Of a stretch of 64,000 nt of DNA, positions 57,261 to 64,000 are shown piece after piece (positions within the stretch are counted from its first letter, which is position 1; each line of letters starts with the position of its first letter). Origin of the DNA: Vibrio owensii CAIM 1854 = LMG 25443 (GTDB lineage Bacteria; Pseudomonadota; Gammaproteobacteria; Enterobacterales; Vibrionaceae); contig NZ_JPRD01000040.1 in assembly GCF_000817815.1 (NCBI RefSeq), positions 49,512-113,511 of the forward strand, given 5' to 3'. The position numbers were made by a program, and so were the translations under genes. Under the pieces are notes generated by a model. The model did not search any database, was not told where the DNA came from, and worked only from the letters and a program-made list of their open reading frames with translations.

Positions 57261-58613
57261 ATGAAAAGCCCTAAAATCACATTCATCGGTGCGGGTTCTA
57301 CGATTTTTGTGAAGAACATTCTTGGCGATGTGTTCCATAAGCCGGCCTTCAAAGGGGCGCAAATTGCCTTGATGGATATTGATGAAATCCGCTTGGAGGA
57401 ATCACACCTAGTAGTAAGCAAGTTGATGGAATCATCCGGTGCGACGGGGACGATCACTTGTCACTTAAACCAAAAAGAAGCATTGCAAGGTGCAGACTTT
57501 GTCGTTATCGCATTCCAAATCGGTGGGTATGAACCATGCACTGTAACGGACTTTGAGGTTTGTAAGCGTCACGGTTTGGAGCAAACCATCGCCGACACCT
57601 TAGGTCCTGGCGGCATCATGCGCTCACTGCGCACTATTCCTCACCTTTGGAGCGTGTGTGAAGACATGACTGAAGTGTGTCCAAATGCCACCATGCTCAA
57701 CTACGTTAACCCAATGGCGATGAACACATGGGCGATGTATGAGAAATACCCTCACATCAAACAAGTGGGCTTGTGCCATTCCGTGCAAGGGACGGCGGAA
57801 GAGTTGGCTCGCGACCTTGATATCGAATATTCAGACCTTCGTTACACCTGTGCTGGCATAAACCACATGGCTTATTACCTGACGTTCGAAAAGAAAAACG
57901 AGCAGGGGGAGTATGTCGACATTTATCCTGATTTGCTTGAGGCATTTGAATCAGGCAAAGCGCCGAAGCCGGGTTTGCATCACAACGGTCGTTGCACCAA
58001 CTTAGTCCGCTACGAGATGTTTAAGAAGCTGGGCTACTTCGTAACGGAATCATCAGAACATTTTTCTGAATACACCCCATATTTCATCAAACCAAATCGC
58101 CCAGATCTGATTGAACGTTATAAAGTGCCATTGGATGAATATCCTAAACGTTGTGTAGAACAAATTGCTGACTGGAAAAAAGACCTCGAAGACTTCAAAA
58201 ACGCGGATCAAATCATCGTCAAAGAGTCGCATGAATACGCGAGCACCATCATGAACTCGATTTGGACAGGCACGCCAAGCGTTATCTACGGCAACGTGAA
58301 GAATGAAGCGTTAATTGACAACTTGCCACAAGGTTGTTGTGTGGAGGTAGCTTGTCTGGTCGACGCAAATGGCGTGCAACCTATCAAAGCTGGCCGACTA
58401 CCAAATCACTTAGCGGCATTAATGCAGACCAACATCAATGTTCAGACTCTGCTGACGGAAGCCATCCTCACTGAAAACCGAGATCGTATCTATCATGCTG
58501 CCATGCTTGATCCTCATACTGCAGCAGTGCTTGGACTCGAAGAGATTTATGCCCTTGTTGACGATTTGATTGAAGCACATGAAGGTTGGTTGCCTGCGTG
58601 GGTGCATCAGTAA
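57261..58613 (+). CDS. melA: Alpha-galactosidase (melibiase), GH4
   Basis: Hydrolyses melibiose to galactose and glucose in the cytoplasm using NAD+ and Mn2+. From ATG at 57261 it is 450 aa (E. coli 451); AAAAGGA lies 7 bp upstream, and a frame from 57174 is rejected. The NAD motif FIGAGSTIF is near 8-16, and GLCHSVQGTAEE near 173 and CAGINHMAYY near 200 carry the metal-binding Cys and His of GH4. It is very close to the E. coli sequence. It precedes melB by 88 bp in the same direction. Confidence 0.96.
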   Translation: MKSPKITFIGAGSTIFVKNILGDVFHKPAFKGAQIALMDIDEIRLEESHLVVSKLMESSGATGTITCHLNQKEALQGADFVVIAFQIGGYEPCTVTDFEVCKRHGLEQTIADTLGPGGIMRSLRTIPHLWSVCEDMTEVCPNATMLNYVNPMAMNTWAMYEKYPHIKQVGLCHSVQGTAEELARDLDIEYSDLRYTCAGINHMAYYLTFEKKNEQGEYVDIYPDLLEAFESGKAPKPGLHHNGRCTNLVRYEMFKKLGYFVTESSEHFSEYTPYFIKPNRPDLIERYKVPLDEYPKRCVEQIADWKKDLEDFKNADQIIVKESHEYASTIMNSIWTGTPSVIYGNVKNEALIDNLPQGCCVEVACLVDANGVQPIKAGRLPNHLAALMQTNINVQTLLTEAILTENRDRIYHAAMLDPHTAAVLGLEEIYALVDDLIEAHEGWLPAWVHQ

Positions 58614-58701
58614 ATACAGAATCAAAAAACCAATATCAATAAAAACGACAATAACGTGAATATACTGCGCCTTCTCGATGAGGGGGCGTAAGGAGTAACA
58701 A

Positions 58702-60126
58702 ATGAGTATCTCTATGAATACCAAGCTAAGCTACGGCTTTGGCGCATTTGGTAAAGACTTCGCTATCACCATCGTTTACATGTATCTGATGTTCTACTAC
58801 ACCGATGTTGTTGGTATTTCGGCTGCCGTGGTGGGAACCATCTTCTTAATTGCGCGTATTTGGGATGCAGTGAATGACCCAATTATGGGCTGGATCGTGA
58901 ACAATACCCGCACACGTTGGGGTAAATTTAAACCTTGGATCTTAATTGGCACCATCACCAACTCAGTGGTGTTGCTCATGTTGTTTAGTGCGCATTACAT
59001 CGAAGGGCCATGGCTTATTGCTTATGCAGCAGTGACTTACATTTTGTGGGGCATGACCTACACCTTAATGGATATTCCTTTCTGGTCACTGGTTCCGACA
59101 CTCACTCTGGACAAACGTGAGCGTGAAGAGCTTGTGCCGTACCCTCGATTCTTTGCCAGTCTTGCATGGATTGTTACCGCCGCTATCGCAATGCCGTTCG
59201 TTAATTATGTCGGTGGCGACGACAAAGGATTTGGCTTCCAAGTGTTTGCGATTTTGCTTGTCGGTTGTTTCCTCGTCTCAACATATATCACGCTACGTAA
59301 CGTGAAAGAGCGCTACTCAACCAGCAACCTTGACGTGACGAAACCTGAAGAAAAAGTATCACTGAAGAAGCTCCTCTCGCTTATCTACAAAAATGACCAA
59401 CTGACTAGCGTGCTTTGTATGGCACTTTCATACAACCTCGCTACCAACATCATCACAGCCTTTGCGGTTTACTACTTCACCTATGTGGTCGGTAATGAGG
59501 AACTTTTCCCTTACTACATGGCATATGCTGGTATTGCGAACCTAATTACACTGGTGTTGTTCCCTAAATTGGCGCAAATGTTCTCACGTCGAGTGCTGTG
59601 GGCGTGTGCATCGAGCTTCCCAATCCTAGGCAGTGCAGTTCTTATCTACGTAGGCATGTACGACAAGCAAAGCATTCTGCTGATTTCTACTGCGGGTGTG
59701 TTGTTGCAAATCGGTACGGCGCTATTTTGGGTACTGAACGTCATTATGGTGGCGGATACAGTGGATTACGGTGAGTACAAACTGGGCTCTCGCTGCGAGA
59801 GTATTGCTTACTCCGTGCAAACGCTGGTGGTTAAAGCAGGTTCAGCTTTTGCGGCTTTCTTCATTGGTATCGCACTGACCGCAGTGGATTATGTACCGAA
59901 CATGGAACAAAGCCCTGAAACCGTCTTTGGCATGCAATGCATCATGGTTGGTCTGCCTGCGTTCTTCTTCGCTATCGCTTTGGTTGTGTACTTCCGCTTC
60001 TACAAACTCAACGGTTCTTACCACCAAAAAATTCAGGATCATCTGACCGAGAAATACGACCATATCGTAGCCAACGATTCTGATGAGAAAACGAAAGTTT
60101 CTCCAGAATCCATTCAAGCGGTTTAA
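58702..60126 (+). CDS. melB: Melibiose:cation symporter
   Basis: MFS/GPH-family importer of melibiose with Na+, Li+ or H+. It is 474 aa with 12 membrane segments. The cation- and sugar-site acidic residues Asp19, Asp55, Asp59 and Asp124 are at the same numbers as in the Salmonella/E. coli proteins (AFGKDFAI, ARIWDAVNDP, YTLMDIPF). AAGGAG precedes the ATG. Given the Vibrio habitat, Na+ coupling is likely. It completes the melAB pair with the divergent melR. Confidence 0.96.
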   Translation: MSISMNTKLSYGFGAFGKDFAITIVYMYLMFYYTDVVGISAAVVGTIFLIARIWDAVNDPIMGWIVNNTRTRWGKFKPWILIGTITNSVVLLMLFSAHYIEGPWLIAYAAVTYILWGMTYTLMDIPFWSLVPTLTLDKREREELVPYPRFFASLAWIVTAAIAMPFVNYVGGDDKGFGFQVFAILLVGCFLVSTYITLRNVKERYSTSNLDVTKPEEKVSLKKLLSLIYKNDQLTSVLCMALSYNLATNIITAFAVYYFTYVVGNEELFPYYMAYAGIANLITLVLFPKLAQMFSRRVLWACASSFPILGSAVLIYVGMYDKQSILLISTAGVLLQIGTALFWVLNVIMVADTVDYGEYKLGSRCESIAYSVQTLVVKAGSAFAAFFIGIALTAVDYVPNMEQSPETVFGMQCIMVGLPAFFFAIALVVYFRFYKLNGSYHQKIQDHLTEKYDHIVANDSDEKTKVSPESIQAV

Positions 60127-60162
60127 CGCTCCTTATGGCTATTAAAAATAAACAATAAACAT

Positions 60163-60190
60163 GCCGGCGTCTTCATTTCATGTCGCCGGC
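60163..60190 (+). repeat. GC-rich hairpin between melB and the lipoprotein gene
   Basis: GCCGGCG (60163-60169) pairs with CGCCGGC (60184-60190). No T-run follows, so it may stabilise upstream mRNA or reduce readthrough. Confidence 0.55.
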
Positions 60191-60242
60191 AGCATCCCGA
60201 ATAAACATTATCCAATAACCACGCTATCCCTACGAGAAAAAA

Positions 60243-62489
60243 ATGAAACTGAAAATACTTGCTTCAGCGATTCTTGTCGCCCTTGCTTTGTCCGGTTGTA
60301 ATAGCTCGTCTGATGATGATTCTTCGAAAGGCGACAACCTTGTCTCAAATTCTACCTATGAAAATGACGGTTTAGGATGGAGCTACTGGTTTGCCAATGT
60401 GAAGTATGAAGATGCGTATGTTGGTGAGTCGATGGCGAGGATTGCCACCGGAACCAACCATCATGTAAGCCAAACAGTCACTATTCCTGAGACGGGCTTT
60501 TATGATTTATCTGCCTTCATCAGCAGCCCAAGTGATGACGCCATTCTTGGCTTGAGTAATCTGACCGATGAGGTTCTAGTCAGCCAGACGATTGAAAAAA
60601 CCAAAGACGAAAATACAGAGGGTGAAATATATAAGCCAAATACTCTGCCAGCTATTCCACTAGAGAAAGGCGAGCAAATTAAAGTCTGGTTTACAGGATC
60701 TGATGTCGGTGGGGTGAGCGTCGACAGTGTGTCTTTGGTTAGAGTGAACAAGAGCCAGCCTGTTAGTTTTAATCAAATCATCCAATTTAAGGCCGAGCAA
60801 CAGGTCGGTGTGACGGGCATTGATAAAACTCAGCGAACCGTCGAGTTCCAAGTCCCTTATGGCACCGATTTAAGTGCCATAACGGTGAGTACACTTTTGG
60901 TTTCTGAACAAAGTCGATCAAGCATGGATGTCGGTGAAGTCGTGGACTTTACTCAACCAGTGCAAGCGGTAGTGACAGATGCAAATGGCAAAGAAGAAAA
61001 ATGGATATTAACAGCGATTGAAAAAGAGAAGCAGGTTGTCGTCACGTCCTCCAATCAGAAGCTCCAAGATTCGTTTGAATGGGCAATTGATAAAACACGT
61101 CGCTTCGTTATGACGGGGCAGCATGACCTGGTTAACCGTGATGAGAACAATAATGACGGTGATGGCACCGCAGACTACATTCCATCTTATTGGGCTGGTT
61201 ATTTTGACCGAACGGCTTTCTACTCTCGCGACTTCTTACATCAAGCTAGCGGAGCCAAAATCGCAGGTCTAGATGCCGAAAACTTTTCGATGTTTAAGAC
61301 CTTCGCTAAGCATTCTACGGAATCAAGAAAATGGTATACCTTGTGGGCGGTTAACTTTGATGGCACGCCACATACCATTGACTACAAAGATGACAGTTGG
61401 TTTGTACGTGAAGTGCCTGCGCAATTTGAGTTTGTGGAAAAAGCATGGAAGCAATATCAATGGACAGGAGACAAGCGTTACATCGAAGACCCAGATTTAT
61501 GGCGTTTTTACACCAAGGTGCTAACGGATTATATCGCGCTTCACGACGATCAAGATCCTAACGGTATTGCCGAAGGTTATGGTGGTATTTTTGAAGGATC
61601 CGCAACTTACAACGAGCGTGGCGAATTCCCAATTGAAGCCGGTGATGGCATAGGCTCTCAATACCAAGCGACGGTCGCGTATGCTGCAATGCTTGGAGCT
61701 CGTGAAGAGTACAGCGAGGCGGCGCTTTGGCAAGAGAAAGCGCAGCAACTTAAAGACTTCTTTAATGAAGAGTGGAGTATCGCGGATCCAAATAAACCGC
61801 AGGACAATTACGTGAATATCGTTCAGCGTGACGGCTTCCGTATGAATGACTTCGGTAAAGAAAACAGTTGGTTCATGCCAATGAAGCTGATCACTGAGCC
61901 TGGAGAACGTAACGACCGCTACTTAGACTTTATTACAGAAAATCTGGGTGATGGAATTGGAAGTACGCCGGAAGCGCCATACAACATTGAGGCTTACACT
62001 TATATCCCTGAAACCTACTTCCCTTACAATCGTAATGCGGAAGCATGGAAGTGGATGCAGTACATCATGGATATCAAAGACGAGCCCCATGAGCGTCCAA
62101 CTCAAGGTACTAACGGTGACTATCCTGAAATCTCTTTTACCTTTATTTCGAATACCATTGAGGGGTTGATGGGCATCAAGCCTGATGCGGCAAACCATCG
62201 AGTTGTAACCGCGTCTCATCTAACAACCGATATTGACTGGCTTCAAGTTGAGCAACTTCCGATGGGAGAGCACGAATTAACTTTGCGCCATGATGGTTTG
62301 GAGCGGTCGATGCTAACCAATACCTCCGAGCAAAACTTAGAATGGGAAGCTTGGTTCTATGGCGATTACCCGACGCTTACTGTTGATGGGCAGTCTGTTC
62401 CTGCTGAGCACAAGCTCGTTAACGGACAACGAGTGAGTTATGTGACAGTTACTCTTGCTGCCAACTCAAGCAGCGAAGTAAGAAAATAA
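60243..62489 (+). CDS. Putative surface lipoprotein glycoside hydrolase of the mel locus
   Basis: 748 aa. The lipobox LALSGC makes Cys19 the lipid site and is followed by a Ser/Asp linker. Residues about 31-168 look like a beta-sandwich carbohydrate-binding module (ARIATGTNHHVSQTVTIPET, then VSVDSVSLVRV). Residues 172-262 resemble the DUF5018-type Ig-like domain (VEFQVPYGTDLSAITVSTLL). From about 268 to 690 a long helical region rich in Trp, Tyr and acidic residues suggests an (alpha/alpha)6 six-hairpin glycosidase; NRDENNNDGDGTADY looks like a Ca2+ loop. The GH family and catalytic residues are not assigned. Its place behind melAB suggests it acts on extracellular alpha-galactosides; the alternative is a binding protein. 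Confidence 0.65.
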   Translation: MKLKILASAILVALALSGCNSSSDDDSSKGDNLVSNSTYENDGLGWSYWFANVKYEDAYVGESMARIATGTNHHVSQTVTIPETGFYDLSAFISSPSDDAILGLSNLTDEVLVSQTIEKTKDENTEGEIYKPNTLPAIPLEKGEQIKVWFTGSDVGGVSVDSVSLVRVNKSQPVSFNQIIQFKAEQQVGVTGIDKTQRTVEFQVPYGTDLSAITVSTLLVSEQSRSSMDVGEVVDFTQPVQAVVTDANGKEEKWILTAIEKEKQVVVTSSNQKLQDSFEWAIDKTRRFVMTGQHDLVNRDENNNDGDGTADYIPSYWAGYFDRTAFYSRDFLHQASGAKIAGLDAENFSMFKTFAKHSTESRKWYTLWAVNFDGTPHTIDYKDDSWFVREVPAQFEFVEKAWKQYQWTGDKRYIEDPDLWRFYTKVLTDYIALHDDQDPNGIAEGYGGIFEGSATYNERGEFPIEAGDGIGSQYQATVAYAAMLGAREEYSEAALWQEKAQQLKDFFNEEWSIADPNKPQDNYVNIVQRDGFRMNDFGKENSWFMPMKLITEPGERNDRYLDFITENLGDGIGSTPEAPYNIEAYTYIPETYFPYNRNAEAWKWMQYIMDIKDEPHERPTQGTNGDYPEISFTFISNTIEGLMGIKPDAANHRVVTASHLTTDIDWLQVEQLPMGEHELTLRHDGLERSMLTNTSEQNLEWEAWFYGDYPTLTVDGQSVPAEHKLVNGQRVSYVTVTLAANSSSEVRK

Positions 62490-62601
62490 TCTGAGTCGTC
62501 TTTGCTCATAAATGCAAAGCCTAGTGTGCCATCACTAGGCTTTTTGCTATTCGCTGTCTCGTCGGGAAATGCGTAACTACATCACTTTTCTTAAAAAACA
62601 C

Positions 62602-62628
62602 TAAACCTTTCTGAAATTTGGTCGATAA
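62602..62628 (+). promoter_or_regulatory. Sigma-28 (FliA) promoter of the flagellin gene
   Basis: TAAA (62602-62605), N15, GTCGATAA (62621-62628): one mismatch to TAAA-N15-GCCGATAA. It is 34 bp before the GTG start. Confidence 0.85.
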
Positions 62629-62661
62629 GTATCCAAAGCCTTAATTTCAGGACCTTTACTC

Positions 62662-63795
62662 GTGGCGATCATCGTTAATACCAATGTGGCAGCACTTGTC
62701 GCACAGCGTCATTTGACCAGTGCAACCGATATGCTGAACCAATCCATGGAGCGTTTGTCTTCAGGGAAGCGTATTAACAGTGCAAAGGATGACGCTGCGG
62801 GTCTGCAAATCTCCAACCGTCTGCAATCGCAAATGCGTGGTTTGGATGTTGCCGTGCGTAACGCAAACGACGGCATTTCCATTATGCAAACTGCGGAAGG
62901 CGCGATGAATGAAGTGACTAACATCATGCAGCGTATGCGTGATTTATCGCTTCAATCTGCTAACGGTTCAAACAGCAAAGCGGAACGTACAGCGCTGCAA
63001 GAAGAGGTCTCTGCTTTAAATGATGAGTTAAACCGCATTGCGGAAACTACTTCTTTTGGTGGGCGTAAACTGCTCAATGGCAGCTTTGGTAAGTCGGCAT
63101 TTCAAATCGGTGCAGCGTCAGGTGAAGCCGTGCAAGTTGAATTAAAGTCGATGCGCAGTGATGGCATTGATATGGGCGGTTTTAGTTACATTGCAAACGG
63201 ACGTGCAAGCTCTGATTGGAAAGTAAAAGACGGTGCGAATGATCTTAGTATGTCATTTACGAATCGTTTTGGTGAAACGGCAACCATTCAAATTAATGCC
63301 AAAGCTGGCGATGATATCGAAGAGCTTGCGACTTATATCAATGGTCAAACTGACAAAGTCACGGCATCGGTGAATGAAGAAGGCCAGTTACAGCTATTTA
63401 TGGCTGGAGAAGAAACTTCAGGCACTTTATCGTTTTCAGGTGACTTAGCGAGTGAGTTGGGGTTACAGCTAAAAGGTTATGATGCGGTTGATAACATCGA
63501 CATTACGTCTGTCGGTGGTGCGCAACAAGCCGTGGCCGTCCTAGATACTGCTATGAAGTACGTTGATAGCCATCGTGCTGAGTTAGGTGCGTATCAAAAC
63601 CGCTTTAATCATGCGATCAATAATCTGGATAATATCCACGAAAACCTAGCGGCCTCGAACAGCCGTATTCAAGATACTGATTACGCCAAAGAAACCACGC
63701 AAATGGTGAAGCAGCAGATTTTACAACAGGTCAGCACTTCTATTCTGGCGCAAGCAAAACAAGCGCCAAATCTTGCTTTGACGCTGCTTGGTTAA
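62662..63795 (+). CDS. flaF: Polar flagellin, FlaF-like
   Basis: Structural subunit of the sheathed polar filament. 377 aa with a GTG start at 62662 and CAGGA 9 bp upstream. The conserved N-terminal coiled coil (residues 1-140, with RLSSGKRINSAKDDAAGLQI) and C-terminal coiled coil (300-377, ending QAKQAPNLALTLLG) flank a central region with INAKAGDDIEELATYINGQT. The diverged first residues (MAIIVNTNVAALVAQRHLTS) fit the FlaF paralogue rather than FlaA/B/C/D, but paralogue naming from memory is tentative. It is driven by a sigma-28 promoter, and a second one at the window end points to the next flagellin. Confidence 0.9.
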   Translation: MAIIVNTNVAALVAQRHLTSATDMLNQSMERLSSGKRINSAKDDAAGLQISNRLQSQMRGLDVAVRNANDGISIMQTAEGAMNEVTNIMQRMRDLSLQSANGSNSKAERTALQEEVSALNDELNRIAETTSFGGRKLLNGSFGKSAFQIGAASGEAVQVELKSMRSDGIDMGGFSYIANGRASSDWKVKDGANDLSMSFTNRFGETATIQINAKAGDDIEELATYINGQTDKVTASVNEEGQLQLFMAGEETSGTLSFSGDLASELGLQLKGYDAVDNIDITSVGGAQQAVAVLDTAMKYVDSHRAELGAYQNRFNHAINNLDNIHENLAASNSRIQDTDYAKETTQMVKQQILQQVSTSILAQAKQAPNLALTLLG

Positions 63796-63858
63796 TGATT
63801 CGTACCACACGAATTTAACGCAAAATCAGCCTGTATCGACAATTCGAAAAGAAGCTTT

Positions 63859-63888
63859 AGCGAAAAATGAAAGTTTTTTTGCTTTTTT
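63859..63888 (+). terminator. Possible terminator of the flagellin gene
   Basis: AGC-G-AAAAA can pair with TTTTT-T-GCT (63859-63867 with 63875-63883), followed by six T. The stem is AT-rich and weak. Confidence 0.4.
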
Positions 63889-63950
63889 ATCCGCTTCGTC
63901 ACGATTACCCCTCCAAACGAATTATTTTCAAAAAAATCTAAAATTTTTTC

Positions 63951-63977
63951 TAAAGAAAACAGGGCATGCGCCGTTAA
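63951..63977 (+). promoter_or_regulatory. Second sigma-28 promoter (next flagellin gene beyond the window)
   Basis: TAAA (63951-63954), N15, GCCGTTAA (63970-63977): one mismatch to the sigma-28 consensus. The gene it serves lies right of the window. Confidence 0.75.
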
Positions 63978-64000
63978 TAAAAGTAACTTTGAGAGAACTA

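Noticed and set aside
60163..60190. Rho-independent terminator after melB
   Set aside because: The stem is strong but no T-run follows, so it is listed as a hairpin only.
55900..62600. Genomic island or prophage with mobility genes
   Set aside because: No integrase, transposase, tRNA or direct-repeat boundary was seen; only gene content suggests transfer.
1..64000. tRNA, rRNA, CRISPR arrays and insertion sequences
   Set aside because: None were recognised on reading; a tRNA or Rfam scan would be needed to rule out small RNAs fully.

Overview
The window is chromosomal DNA of a Vibrio, most likely of the Harveyi clade (V. parahaemolyticus / alginolyticus / campbellii group). The evidence is the gene order, which is a mosaic of well-known gammaproteobacterial core operons; several conserved Vibrio families of unknown function (TIGR03503, DUF2066, DUF2069, DUF2897, DUF2956, DUF2919, DUF4156); a polar flagellin of the FlaF type; and strong use of the CTA leucine codon in ribosomal and translation-factor genes. 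No tRNA, rRNA, CRISPR array, insertion sequence or integrase was seen. The species is inferred from memory of these families, not from a search.

Layout. 1-1200: start of glnD and all of map, on the minus strand. 1379-4893: the translation/UMP-kinase block rpsB-tsf-pyrH-frr, with an S2-type leader hairpin and an intercistronic attenuator. 4937-21135: the envelope and replication block uppS-cdsA-ispC-rseP-bamA-skp-lpxD-fabZ-lpxA-lpxB-rnhB-dnaE-accA, covering isoprenoid carrier, phospholipid, lipid A and outer-membrane assembly. 21239-24516: tilS, a small cytochrome c, glnB and a yafD-like gene. 24544-31122: YIP1-mltD, gloB, a methyltransferase, rnhA/dnaQ divergent and a TIGR03503 gene. 31336-36726: a DUF1353 gene, a small charged protein, fadE with a FadR site, gmhA and a yafJ-type amidotransferase.

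36811-46911: purine/uracil genes purN, purM, upp and uraA with PurR-type operators, then DUF2066, DUF2069, a WrbA-like flavoprotein, an ArsC-family gene, bepA, a TusA-like protein and perM. 46976-52950: bcp, gcvR, dapA, bamC, DUF2897, an M15 peptidase, dapE and an ArsC/Spx-like gene. 53255-55843: small conserved Vibrio genes and a yfeX-type Dyp peroxidase. 55922-62489: a complete melibiose locus (melR-type activator divergent from melA-melB) followed by a 748-residue lipoprotein that looks like a surface carbohydrate-active enzyme. 62602-64000: a flagellin gene with a sigma-28 promoter and a second sigma-28 promoter at the very end pointing to the next flagellin.

Most of the window is conserved core genome. 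The least ordinary part is 55900-62500, where a sugar-use locus sits between a housekeeping peroxidase gene and the polar flagellin cluster. It carries a putative extracytoplasmic glycosidase not present in the E. coli mel operon, and repeated TTAGGAAA boxes that are candidate MelR sites. The regulatory picture is also unusually legible: PurR-type boxes at purM, uraA and glnB, a FadR box at fadE, and two sigma-28 promoters can be read directly.
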